From Saprospiraceae bacterium (GTDB lineage: Bacteria > Bacteroidota > Bacteroidia > Chitinophagales > Saprospiraceae), in NCBI GenBank assembly GCA_016720635.1, contig JADKKF010000009.1, positions 62,001-126,000 on the forward strand: a stretch of 64,000 nucleotides of DNA, given 5' to 3'. Made by a program: the position numbers and the translations under genes. This document shows, piece after piece, positions 1-8,159 of this stretch. The notes under the pieces were generated by a model. That model worked only from the letters and a program-made list of their open reading frames with translations, searched no databases and was not told the DNA's origin. The stretch's first letter is position 1. Each line of letters opens with the position of its first letter.

Positions 1-504
1 ATGACCATTGATTCTTCGCACAATATCATTAATGATGACATCACAAAGGTAGGATTCGTAAATCCAAACAACTATGATTATCACTTGGCATCTAGTTCAA
101 TTGCTATAGATGGAGGTTTAAACATTGCCTTAAGTATTTTTGGGTATTCCCTCTTAGTTGATAAAGAGTACAAATATCTCTGTGATTTCCAAACACGCTA
201 TTTTGAAGGACAAGTGGACATTGGTGCTTTTGAATTTCAAAAAACATTATCTACAGAAAATCACCAAATAAACCTTAATTTCTCCATTTATCCAAACCCC
301 TGCATGGGCTGGATAGCTATCAAAACAAAAGACAAATCTGAGAGAATAAATCTTCAAATAATCAATTTAAATGGTAAAATTTTATTAGAAAAAGAAATGC
401 AGGATAAAGAAATTTTGGATCTATCTGCATTTCCACATGGATTATATATAATTAGGACAAAAGAAGATCAAGGCAAAATACTTAAACTGATTAAAACTGA
501 GTGA
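1..504 (+). CDS. C-terminal part of a T9SS-secreted, probably beta-helix surface protein
   Basis: The reading frame is open from the first base, so the gene probably begins before the window and only its last 167 residues are seen. The C-terminal 75 residues have the features of a T9SS type A sorting domain: a YPNP motif near residue 97, a GKILLEKE strand, a PHGLYIIR motif, and a basic end (KLIKTE). Such domains direct export across the outer membrane and surface attachment or release. The preceding stretch, ending in VDIGAFEF at about residues 73-80, resembles the end of the right-handed beta-helix (choice-of-anchor Q type) repeats common in Bacteroidota surface proteins. The substrate or ligand cannot be told from this fragment. 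The sorting domain call is strong; the beta-helix call is inferred from one short motif. Confidence 0.8.
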   Translation: MTIDSSHNIINDDITKVGFVNPNNYDYHLASSSIAIDGGLNIALSIFGYSLLVDKEYKYLCDFQTRYFEGQVDIGAFEFQKTLSTENHQINLNFSIYPNPCMGWIAIKTKDKSERINLQIINLNGKILLEKEMQDKEILDLSAFPHGLYIIRTKEDQGKILKLIKTE

Positions 505-916
505 TAAATATTAATTTGGCATCATTAAATATTTTCACACTTTAAACATATTTAATATTTATTTAATATAAATATTTTTTTTAGCTACTTCAAAAAAGAG
601 TTCTGCAAATATTTTTTTATTAAAAATATATCCCATAAATTAGCTTCCCAAAATGAACCATTGTAAGGTCATGGATCAGGTAATAATGAGACTACTAGAT
701 GATGCTCGATATAAAATGTTGACTACTTTCAAATTTCAATTGAGTACTTTTAAGGCCCCATTATAAGCATTAAATTTAATGTTTAATGTTTTGGTCTATC
801 ATGCTAGAATGTCTAATTTAACTTTCTAATAATGTACTGAAATAGCAAGGGAAATAAACGCACAATTTTTTTATAAAAAATATTATTTTATCATTAACAA
901 TTAAATTTTTTCAAAA
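505..916. other. AT-rich intergenic region, no gene seen
   Basis: These 412 bases between two plus-strand genes are very AT-rich. I find no credible ORF, RNA gene, strong terminator hairpin or copy of the dispersed repeat. It presumably holds the promoter of the following barrel gene, but no clear TAnnTTTG box could be assigned. Confidence 0.5.
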
Positions 917-1540
917 ATGAAACAAGGAATTACTTTACTAATTGTATTACTATTCGCAGGAATTTCAACGAGTTCTTTTGCACAAATCAGATTTGGCGCG
1001 AAAACTGGATTGAACTTTTCAAATATGTCAGCCAAAAGCGATCTTGGAAACGCTGACGAAATCTACAAAACCAAAATAGGATTTCATATTGGTGTTACCG
1101 CTGAAGTTCCACTTTCTGCTAATTTGTATTTTGAACCAGCTTTATTGTTTTCGACAAAGGGATTCAAAATTGATGAGACACTAGCAAAAGGTAGCACAAA
1201 CTTAAACTATTTGGAATTGCCTTTGAATTTGCTTTACAAATTTGATGTTGGTTCATTGAAATTGTTTGCTCTTGCTGGCCCTTATGTGGGATTTGCAATG
1301 TCAGGTAAAACAAAAGCTGACGGTATTGATGACATCACATTAAAAATAGGAACTAACAAGGAAGAAGATAGCATAAAACCATTAGATTTTGGTGCAAATT
1401 TTGGAGCTGGTGTGGAAATTAGTAATATCACGGTAGGTCTTCAATATGGTCTTGGACTTGCAAATATTGCAACAAACACTGACGGTGGTGTGTCTGTAAA
1501 AAATAAAGTATTCGGAGTATCTGTTGGGTATAAGTTCTAA
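917..1540 (+). CDS. Outer-membrane beta-barrel protein (PorT/OMP_b-brl family)
   Basis: The 207-residue protein starts with a clear signal peptide (MKQG, hydrophobic core, cleavage likely after SSFA at about residue 22). The mature part shows alternating polar and hydrophobic strands with glycine turns: RFGAKTGLNFSN, LYFEPALLFSTKGF, LNYLELPLNLLYKF, LFALAGPYVGFAMSG and NITVGLQYGLGLANI. It ends in an aromatic residue (VSVGYKF), as is usual for proteins inserted by the BAM complex. This is the pattern of the outer membrane beta-barrel domain widespread in Bacteroidota. The specific function is unknown; size fits a small 8- to 10-strand barrel. A strong terminator follows the gene. Confidence 0.85.
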   Translation: MKQGITLLIVLLFAGISTSSFAQIRFGAKTGLNFSNMSAKSDLGNADEIYKTKIGFHIGVTAEVPLSANLYFEPALLFSTKGFKIDETLAKGSTNLNYLELPLNLLYKFDVGSLKLFALAGPYVGFAMSGKTKADGIDDITLKIGTNKEEDSIKPLDFGANFGAGVEISNITVGLQYGLGLANIATNTDGGVSVKNKVFGVSVGYKF

Positions 1541-1605
1541 GAAAATTAATCTTAACAGATAAAAACTTTATTTCTTGAAAAAGAATAAACGTTTTTTTAG
1601 ATTAC

Positions 1606-1641
1606 AAAAAGGGGGCATTTTTAGTAAAATGCCCCCTTTTT
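1606..1641. terminator. Bidirectional rho-independent terminator
   Basis: GGGGGCATTTT at 1611-1621 pairs with AAAATGCCCCC at 1626-1636 around a four-base loop. A-run and T-run flanks (1606-1610 and 1637-1641) extend the helix and give a U-tract in both directions. It lies between the convergent barrel gene and def, so it can end both transcripts. Confidence 0.9.
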
Positions 1642-1660
1642 TATTTTTCCAATCAAAATA

Positions 1661-2221
1661 TTACCGAAACTTTGCAAATCTCAGTCGATAGTCCGCATCG
1701 ACTTTTCCGTGCTTTATATTCTCTAGACGGCGATGAATGAGTGTTTTCTTGATGGGCTTAAGATGGTCTGTGAACAAAATGCCTTCAATATGATCGTACT
1801 CGTGTTGTATCACTCTAGCGTTGATACCATCAAAGCTGTCGGTATGCTTCTGAAAGAGCTCATCTAGATATTCTATGACTATTCTGGGTTTTCGCTCCAC
1901 ATCACCTCGAATTTTAGGAATGGAGAGACAACCTTCTTCATATGCCCACAGATCCCCTTCTTGCTCTAATATGGTCGCATTAATGAAGACTTTTTTATAG
2001 CCAATCGGCATATTCTCATCTTTTTTTATTTGCTCCGTATCGATGATAAACAGTCGGATTGAATGACCGACCTGGGGGGCGGCCAAGCCAACTCCTTGTG
2101 CGTGGTACATGGTCTCCCACATATTAGAAATCAAATCCTGCAATCCCGCAAAATCTGGATCGATTTCTACGGCTTTCTTTCTCAAAACGGGCTGGCCGTA
2201 GGCATATATTGGTAATATCAT
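1661..2221 (-). CDS. def: Peptide deformylase
   Basis: This cytoplasmic metalloenzyme removes the formyl group from the initiator methionine of new proteins. All three family motifs are present: GVGLAAPQ (residues 43-50), EGCLS (96-100, with metal ligand Cys98) and HEYDH (140-144, with His140, Glu141 and His144). At 186 residues it has the usual length. It is the last gene of a minus-strand group after nadB and ruvX; the 190-base gap to ruvX leaves room for its own promoter. The MILPIYAYG start is typical of Bacteroidota deformylases. Confidence 0.97.
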   Translation of the reverse strand: MILPIYAYGQPVLRKKAVEIDPDFAGLQDLISNMWETMYHAQGVGLAAPQVGHSIRLFIIDTEQIKKDENMPIGYKKVFINATILEQEGDLWAYEEGCLSIPKIRGDVERKPRIVIEYLDELFQKHTDSFDGINARVIQHEYDHIEGILFTDHLKPIKKTLIHRRLENIKHGKVDADYRLRFAKFR

Positions 2222-2411
2222 TGCGCAAAAATAAGGAGATGTATCGATTAAACAAATATTCTACAAAAAGTTATTGGAATGACTGTTTTAAGCATTTTTG
2301 GGTGAGTAAAACATTACAATATATAGGACTTAATCTTTTGAGCTCAGGTAAAATATTATTTTGGGTTACTTTTAGTGTTATAATCATCTGTTGAAACCTG
2401 CAATCTCAATC

Positions 2412-2822
2412 TTAAAACATTTCCAAAAACTCTCTCAGGATCAATGATGCGCTCACTTTATCGACCAAAGATTTATCTCGGCGTTTTTGTTTTTTAAATC
2501 CCGAGGAAGCAATTACTTTTTTAGCCTCGACAGAACTGAAGGCTTCATCTTGCAGATGGATAGAAATATTTGGATATTTTTTTTTCATTTTTTCTACAAA
2601 TTCCATCATTGGCGCATGTATTGCAGTCGGAGTCCCATCGCTATGAAGTGGCTCTCCAAATATGATATCGTCAATCTTTTCTTCCGAAATATATTTGTCT
2701 AAAAATGATTCTAGTGTACCAGTGGGTATTGTCGTCAATGGCGAACAAATTATTCTTAAGGGATCTGTTACAGCTATCCCAGTTCGTACCTTTCCGTAGT
2801 CAATCCCTATAGCTCTAGCCAT
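2412..2822 (-). CDS. ruvX: RuvX/YqgF Holliday-junction resolvase-like protein
   Basis: The 136-residue protein has the RNase H-like fold signature of the YqgF family: GIDYGKVRTGIAVTD at residues 6-20 (Asp8 is the first catalytic acid), FGEPLHSDG near residue 55, and a C-terminal KVSASLILREFL helix. The E. coli homologue is essential and linked to pre-16S rRNA 5' processing; other members act on Holliday junctions or RNA. Its start codon overlaps the nadB stop by one base (TAATG), so translation is probably coupled. The length is normal for the family. Confidence 0.93.
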   Translation of the reverse strand: MARAIGIDYGKVRTGIAVTDPLRIICSPLTTIPTGTLESFLDKYISEEKIDDIIFGEPLHSDGTPTAIHAPMMEFVEKMKKKYPNISIHLQDEAFSSVEAKKVIASSGFKKQKRRDKSLVDKVSASLILREFLEMF

Positions 2823-4459
2823 TAAAGATAAGTATTTTCTATAAAAGGCAATTTGTCAGGATAGTCCGTAGTAAAATGCAAACCTCTGCTTTCTTTTCTA
2901 AATGAAGCTGCCTTCGTGATTAGGTAGGCTATGGTGATCAAATTGCGCAGTTCACAAAGTTGGGGCGAAATGGTAGTGGTTGTGTATAACGCCTCCGTTT
3001 CTTGATACAATAAATACAGACGATCACTGGCTCTCTTCAAACGAACGTTGGATCGGACGATACCCACGTAGTTTGACATAATCTCCTTAAGCTCTTTCCA
3101 ACTTTGGGTGATTAAGACCATTTCTTTGGGATCGGTTGTACCCGAGGCGTTCCATTTAGGGATGCCTTCTTTCTGATGCATCTTTTGAATATTTTGTGCC
3201 AAGTAACTGGCTATTCGTCTGGCATATACCAGCCCTTCTAAGAGTGAATTGGACGCCAATCTATTTGCTCCATGTAATCCAGTACACGTACATTCACCCA
3301 CTGCAAAAAGATTTAAAATGCTGCTTTTGCCATTTTCGTCCACGGTAATCCCACCGCACATATAGTGACAGGCAGGCACGACTGGTATCATGTGTTCAAA
3401 TGCATCAATTCCTAGGGATTTACATTTCTCATAAATATTCGGAAAATGATTTTTAAAAGCTTCATGATCCAAATGCCTGCAATCGAGATAAACATAGTCA
3501 TCTCCACGAGTTTTCATCTCATTGTCAATCGCTCTGGCGACTATATCTCTAGGAGCTAAAGAAAGCCTCTTGTCATATTTGTGCATAAATTCTTTGCCAT
3601 CCTTAGTTTTAAGTACGGCACCAAATCCTCTAACGGCTTCAGAAATCAAAAAATCTGGATTTTCACCCGCTGGATTGTAAAGAGCAGTTGGATGAAATTG
3701 TACAAACTCCATATTGCTCACGCGACCTTTTGCCCTATAAAACATGGCTATACCGTCACCAGTAGCAATACTGGGATTGGTTGTATTTTTATAAACCTGT
3801 CCTGTACCACCAGTTGCCAATACAGTTGCTTTTGCAAGGAAAGTTTCAATTTTTCCACTTTTCTTATTTAAAGCATAGGCACCATAACATTCTATGTCGG
3901 GCGTCACACGTGTAATATTGTATCCCAAGTGGTGTTGTGTAATTATATCCACTGCGTAGTAATGCTCATAGACCACTACGTTCGGGAATGACTTAATTTT
4001 CTCGCACAAAGTCCTTTCGATCTCCCAACCGGTGATGTCCTTGTAGTGAAGAATTCTATTCTCTGAGTGTCCACCCTCTCTACCTAGGTCGTATTCGGTT
4101 GGGTTCGCTTTTTCCCGATCGAATTTTGCACCCCATTCGATCAAGTCTGCAACCACTTCAGGACCTTCTTTGACCACTATGCTCACTGCCGATTCTGAGC
4201 ACAGATCATCTCCTGCATCAAGCGTGTCAGCGATATGCTTTTCAAAATTATCAGTATCTGCATCCCATACAGCAGCTATACCGCCTTGAGCATACTTAGT
4301 ATTGCTCTCGTCTTCCTTATCCTTGGTGAGTACAATGATTTTCTCGTTTGGGCAAGACTTTGCCAATCTGATAGCTAATGAAAAACCAGCTACACCAGAT
4401 CCTATGATTAAAATATCAGACTTATTCAATGTTTTTTCTTTGTGATAAGGAGATAACAA
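2822..4459 (-). CDS. nadB: L-aspartate oxidase (NAD biosynthesis)
   Basis: This FAD enzyme oxidises L-aspartate to iminoaspartate, the first step of de novo NAD synthesis. The 545 residues begin with the dinucleotide-binding loop GSGVAG (20-25). Family blocks follow: NTKYAQGGIAAV, the GGHSENRILHYKD segment, EFVQFHPTAL, RDIVARAID, ACHYMCGGI and GLHGANRLASNSLLEGLV, with a C-terminal helical domain typical of the succinate dehydrogenase/fumarate reductase flavoprotein family. The combination GLHGANRLASNSLLEG favours NadB over SdhA/FrdA. It is the first gene of the nadB-ruvX-def group; nadA and nadC are not in the window. Confidence 0.95.
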   Translation of the reverse strand: MLSPYHKEKTLNKSDILIIGSGVAGFSLAIRLAKSCPNEKIIVLTKDKEDESNTKYAQGGIAAVWDADTDNFEKHIADTLDAGDDLCSESAVSIVVKEGPEVVADLIEWGAKFDREKANPTEYDLGREGGHSENRILHYKDITGWEIERTLCEKIKSFPNVVVYEHYYAVDIITQHHLGYNITRVTPDIECYGAYALNKKSGKIETFLAKATVLATGGTGQVYKNTTNPSIATGDGIAMFYRAKGRVSNMEFVQFHPTALYNPAGENPDFLISEAVRGFGAVLKTKDGKEFMHKYDKRLSLAPRDIVARAIDNEMKTRGDDYVYLDCRHLDHEAFKNHFPNIYEKCKSLGIDAFEHMIPVVPACHYMCGGITVDENGKSSILNLFAVGECTCTGLHGANRLASNSLLEGLVYARRIASYLAQNIQKMHQKEGIPKWNASGTTDPKEMVLITQSWKELKEIMSNYVGIVRSNVRLKRASDRLYLLYQETEALYTTTTISPQLCELRNLITIAYLITKAASFRKESRGLHFTTDYPDKLPFIENTYL

Positions 4460-4584
4460 TTCACAAGTGATAGGGTTTAAAAGATTTAGGAAAATGAAAT
4501 CACAATATGTATCTGCATGAATTATTATAAATTTGCTTTTTACAAAATTATACTATTATTTAATTAAATAATCATCGATAAATT

Positions 4585-5043
4585 ATGAAGAAATCTTTGG
4601 CAATGCTATGCCTGCTTTTTTTAACCACCTACAGCCAAGCTCAAGAGATAAACCCAGCTTATGATGCTACTTTGGCCACTTCATTGGGTGGTGATGAACA
4701 TGGCATGAAATCTTATTTTCTTGTCATCTTAAAAACTGGTAAAAAGGAGATAAAAGATGCAAAAAAGAAGGCAGAAATATTCAAAGGGCATATGGACAAT
4801 ATCCAACAAATGGTTGCAGATAAAAAGCTTGTAGTGGCTGGACCATTTGGTAAAAATGATATGAAATATAGAGGAATTTTTATACTAGATCTACCTACGG
4901 AAGCAGAAGCAAGAATACTGGTCGAAAGAGATCCCGTTATCATATCTAAACTTATGAAATATGATATCCTCCCTTGGTATGGCTCTGCTGCTCTGCCCAC
5001 TTATTTGCCATATTCGGATAAAATCTGGAAAACCAAACATTAA
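4585..5043 (+). CDS. Secreted YCII-domain protein
   Basis: The 152-residue protein has a short signal peptide (MKKS, hydrophobic stretch, likely cut after YSQAQ). A YCII-related dimeric alpha+beta domain follows: YFLVILKTGKK, KGHMDNIQQMVADKKLVVAGPFG, YRGIFILDLPTEAEARILVERDPVI and DILPWYGSAAL. YCII domains belong to the EthD/Dabb/chlorite-dismutase-like ferredoxin fold; most have no proven reaction. Export to the periplasm is inferred from the N-terminus. It is divergent from nadB with about 125 bases between them and is followed at once by copy 1 of the structured repeat. Confidence 0.8.
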   Translation: MKKSLAMLCLLFLTTYSQAQEINPAYDATLATSLGGDEHGMKSYFLVILKTGKKEIKDAKKKAEIFKGHMDNIQQMVADKKLVVAGPFGKNDMKYRGIFILDLPTEAEARILVERDPVIISKLMKYDILPWYGSAALPTYLPYSDKIWKTKH

Positions 5044-5069
5044 AATCAACGCACAGCTTTCGCCTAGAT

Positions 5070-5172
5070 GCGTCAGGGGTAGGAATGACCATCCCAAAGC
5101 TTTGGGATGGGTATCGAAGATACCGATAGTCATGGAAAACCCGACCCTCGGTCTATACCGAGGGAGACGCCC
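5070..5172 (+). repeat. Structured intergenic repeat, copy 1 (short type)
   Basis: The closing helix is GCGTC 5070-5074 with GACGC 5166-5170. Inside, ATGAC 5085-5089 pairs with GTCAT 5129-5133 and encloses a perfect 18-base palindrome (5091-5108) and the hairpin GTATC/GATAC (5111-5115 with 5119-5123). The linker CCCGACC is followed by a 3' hairpin of eight pairs (5145-5152 with 5157-5164). Copy 3 at 10053-10181, in the opposite orientation, shares the unpaired sequence but has different, still paired, hairpin arms. Confidence 0.85.
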
Positions 5173-5492
5173 AAATAAAAATTTGTTACGAGCGACTTTT
5201 GAAATTTTCTTTTCTAAAAAGTATGTCTCCAATAACGCAAGATTGTTAAAAAATATAACTTTCTCATAATATTCTTAATTTTTAGCAAAGTTATTGTGCT
5301 TAAGAAGTCTATAATTTGCGACAAATAATAACAACAAATATTTTTTTATTACATATTGAGAAAGATAAATCACTATCAAAATTTATCTTGAGAGGGCAGA
5401 GTAAAATCCAATCAGAGAAAGAATTGGCCTTAAGAAAAGTTTGTTTTTTAGAAAAAATTGCTTATTATTACGAAATAATTCCATAATTTAGA
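5173..5492. other. AT-rich intergenic region, no gene seen
   Basis: The 320 bases after repeat copy 1 are AT-rich and contain no convincing ORF or RNA gene. ORFs that start inside copy 1 and run into this stretch have no family features. A promoter for the acyltransferase is expected here but no box is clear. Confidence 0.5.
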
Positions 5493-6680
5493 ATGTTATA
5501 TTTGATTATCAGGCCCTTGGCTCGGGTATTTTTGTTTGTTTTCTTTCGAAAAATATACCTATTTGGCAAAGAGAACATTCCTAAGAGTGGACCAGTTATT
5601 CTAGCATCAAACCATCCAAACGCCTTTGTAGAAGCTTGTATATATGCTGTCATACAGCCAAGGCCAGTCCATTTTTTGACCAGAGCCGATGTATTCAAGT
5701 CCCCAATAGCCAATAGAATCTTAAGATCTTTGAATATGCTGCCTATTTATAGATTTAAGGATGGGTATTCTAGCCTAAAAAACAATGAAGCAACCTTCAA
5801 CTCTTGTTATGAAATCTTGGGTAAAGGTGGAGTGGTAATTATCTTCTCTGAAGCTAGTTGTGTTTCAGAGAAAAGGCTCAGGCCTCTTCAAAGAGGGACG
5901 GCGAGACTGGCTATTTCTGCTCTAGAATCGCAATCCCTGGACAATGTTAGCGTTGTACCCATTGGTGTAAATTATGCAAAACTAGCTGGAATAAGAGGCG
6001 AAGTCATGATCAATATAGGGACGCCACTTAATGCCAAGGACTATCGCAAAAGGTACGAAGCTGAACCCAATCAAACCCTGAAAGAATTCACTCATGATTT
6101 AGAAGAATGTCTAAAACCTATGGTGATACATTTTGACAATAAGGAGGTAGAACGGAAGGCTGAATACTTGCTGGATGAAGCAGTATGCGAGTACAAAAGT
6201 AGTTTTTGGCCGCCTGTAGAAAACAATCAAAACCTATTTAAAAACCTGAAATCAATGGTCGATCGCTGGAATGAAAATTCTGAAATCATTTTGGGAGATT
6301 TAAGACTCAAAAACTACATTTATCAGCCATATGTGAGTGAAGTCAAATACTCGACATTGGGAGATGAAAAATGGCTCAACGGTATATTTTTAGTGGCGAT
6401 GTTCCCTATTTTTTTAGTGGGATTCTTGATCAATTTACCACCTTATTACTTAGCCAAATACATAGCATATAACAAAGTCAAAAACATAGAATTTCATTTG
6501 TCTGTGAGGATGAGTGTGATGATGATTGGTTCGTGCATTTGGGGCATGATCATGTGGTTTCTACTCAGGGCATACTTTAGTTTTTGGGTAAGCACCTTGA
6601 TAGTAATTGGTTCATTTCTGTTGGGATATTTTGCCATTTTTTATAAAGAGCAGTGGAGTGCTTTTCGTTACGATACCTAG
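5493..6680 (+). CDS. 1-acyl-glycerol-3-phosphate acyltransferase family protein (PlsC-like)
   Basis: The 395-residue protein has an N-terminal PlsC-type domain: the catalytic block SNHPNAFVEA near residues 40-49, with the acid replaced by Glu where Bacteroidota relatives usually have Asp (NHPNSFLDA). The substrate motif RAD, the GKGGVVIIFSEAS segment and the LRPLQRGTARLA block come next. Two or more transmembrane segments lie in the C-terminal third (about 300-325 and 345-385). The family transfers acyl chains to lysophosphatidate or related lipids at the inner membrane. It ends convergent with the rhomboid gene, the two stop codons sharing the bases CTAG. Confidence 0.85.
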   Translation: MLYLIIRPLARVFLFVFFRKIYLFGKENIPKSGPVILASNHPNAFVEACIYAVIQPRPVHFLTRADVFKSPIANRILRSLNMLPIYRFKDGYSSLKNNEATFNSCYEILGKGGVVIIFSEASCVSEKRLRPLQRGTARLAISALESQSLDNVSVVPIGVNYAKLAGIRGEVMINIGTPLNAKDYRKRYEAEPNQTLKEFTHDLEECLKPMVIHFDNKEVERKAEYLLDEAVCEYKSSFWPPVENNQNLFKNLKSMVDRWNENSEIILGDLRLKNYIYQPYVSEVKYSTLGDEKWLNGIFLVAMFPIFLVGFLINLPPYYLAKYIAYNKVKNIEFHLSVRMSVMMIGSCIWGMIMWFLLRAYFSFWVSTLIVIGSFLLGYFAIFYKEQWSAFRYDT

Positions 6681-7538
6681 GTATGATCTGACCTCCATAT
6701 ATCTTGAGGAGAAGGTGGTATTTGGTTGGCCTCTAGCCATCGTCGGTGGGCTTCTTCCCTACGGCGCTGTTCTTCAATAGCCCTCTCTTCTTTGGTCATC
6801 TCGAATATATCCCTAGGAAATAAATACCTCTCGGGATCTTCACTTGCCAAAAGACGCTCTCTAGCTTCCTGTTCTTTGGACTTTTCGATAGGGATGACCT
6901 CTCCAACTATATATGCCATATATATGCCCGCAAAGCTGCCCAATAGATGGCTTTCCCAGGATACTTTGGTGTCAGTAGGCACTACCCCCGCGAACATTCC
7001 ACCATAAATCATCAATACCAATAATGACAAAACGATGGACCTAAAATCGCCTTTGAATATTCCAATCCAAGCCACAAAGGCCACTTCGGCATATAATACG
7101 CCACTCGCACCTATATGATAGCTTTCTCTTGCGAATACCCAAACCAACAATCCTGTCAGTAAATACATGCCAATAAATGACCTCCACGCCACGGGTCTAT
7201 AAAAATAGAATATCATACCCGTCATCACGAACAATGCAGTAGTATTCGATATCAGGTGTCCAAAATCACCGTGAATCCAAAATGAAGTCAAGATGCCCTT
7301 TAATCCCGACAAATGTCGCGGATATACACCCCACTCGCCCCAAGAAACACCCATCAAAACCTGCGCTATATGTACTAACCATAACAAAATAATGACCAAC
7401 CCACTGATACGCACGGCGCCCCAAAAGTATTTTTTTTCTTGATCCAATTGTGAAAATATTTTTACTTTTAGATAACGATTTATCCTCGGAATAAGTTTCT
7501 GAACGGTTATACACAAAAGTTGCTGTTTCAGTAGACAT
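6677..7538 (-). CDS. Rhomboid-family intramembrane serine protease (probable frameshift near 7430-7437)
   Basis: The frame ending at 6677 encodes a polytopic membrane protein with the rhomboid dyad GASG (Ser) and WESHLLGSFAG (His), plus WGVYPRHLSGLKGILTSFWIHGDFGHLISNT, characteristic of Bacteroidota rhomboids, described here in separate blocks: WGVYPRHL, GLKGIL and IHGDFGHL. In that frame no ATG occurs; only TTG starts exist, the most distal inside the adjacent repeat. In the next frame an ATG at 7538 gives MSTETATFVYNRSE and reaches a run of eight A (minus strand, 7430-7437). Removing one A joins it to YFWGAVRISG and yields 286 residues. I therefore place the start at 7538 and suspect an overcalled homopolymer base; a TTG start near 7445 is the alternative. 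The C-terminal tail is charged and cytosolic. Confidence 0.75.
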
Positions 7539-7548
7539 AAATCTGAGC

Positions 7549-7680
7549 GCGTCAAGGATCAAAACCATCATCGAAGATGAGTCTCTGAAGCTACTTCTAG
7601 TGGCGAAAGAGACCGAAACGAAGTGAAGTGGTGGCGAGCCTGACCCGATCTCGGACTTCGGACGAGGGAGGGGGACGCCC
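7549..7680 (+). repeat. Structured intergenic repeat, copy 2
   Basis: The closing helix is GCGTC 7549-7553 with GACGC 7674-7678. Internal hairpins include CATC/GATG (7566-7569 with 7576-7579) and the 3' hairpin CTCG/CGAG (7650-7653 with 7663-7666). The core GAGACCGAAACGAAGTG is nearly identical to copy 6, and TGACCCGA matches the shared linker. It sits between the divergent rhomboid and GNAT genes, ending 17 bases before the GNAT start, so it would be in the 5' leader of that gene. Confidence 0.8.
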
Positions 7681-7697
7681 ATACAAAAAACACAAAG

Positions 7698-8153
7698 ATG
7701 ACAACAATCAGAACTGATTATACCGATAAAAAATTTCAAAGTCTGGTAACAGCCTTGGATGCGTATTTGAGTGGGGTCAATGGCGATAGCGATGGCTTTT
7801 TTAGGGAATTCAACCAAATCGATAGACTTCAGCATGTAGTTGTTTTTGAGCAAAATGGGCGCGCTATGGCATGTGGTGCATTCAAAGAAATCGAACCACT
7901 CGTAGTAGAAATAAAGCGGATGTTCACAGCCCCACAAGGGCGAAATAATGGCTTCGCAACCAAAGTCCTAGAAGAATTGGAGGCTTGGGCGATGGAATTG
8001 GGCTATCAAACAGCGATCCTTGAAACTTCAAAATCTATGCTAGATGCTATTCACTTGTATCAAAAAAATGGCTACCTTGTTATCCCGAATTATAACCAAT
8101 ACATAGGAGTAGAAACAAGTGTCTGTTTTTCAAAAAAATTAGGTAAAAATTAA
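7698..8153 (+). CDS. GNAT-family N-acetyltransferase
   Basis: The 151-residue protein contains the acetyl-CoA-binding motif A of the GNAT fold, MFTAPQGRNNGFATKVL (Q/RxxGxG/A type), followed by ELEAWAMELGYQTAILET and the C-terminal motif B segment AIHLYQKNGY. The preceding strand pair (VVVFEQNGRAMACGAFKEI) is also standard. It transfers an acetyl group from acetyl-CoA to an amine; the substrate is unknown. Six bases separate it from the GH109-like gene, indicating one operon. Confidence 0.9.
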   Translation: MTTIRTDYTDKKFQSLVTALDAYLSGVNGDSDGFFREFNQIDRLQHVVVFEQNGRAMACGAFKEIEPLVVEIKRMFTAPQGRNNGFATKVLEELEAWAMELGYQTAILETSKSMLDAIHLYQKNGYLVIPNYNQYIGVETSVCFSKKLGKN

Positions 8154-8159
8154 CCACCA

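Noticed and set aside
2209..2394. 61-residue plus-strand ORF across the def start
   Set aside because: It overlaps the start of a certain gene, is not protein-like and has no recognisable motif.
4961..5269. ORFs on both strands spanning repeat copy 1
   Set aside because: They arise from the GC-richer repeat, which lowers stop-codon frequency, and have no family features.
5500..5509. TATATTTG promoter-like box
   Set aside because: It lies within the first codons of the acyltransferase gene, whose N-terminus is needed for the membrane-proximal start.
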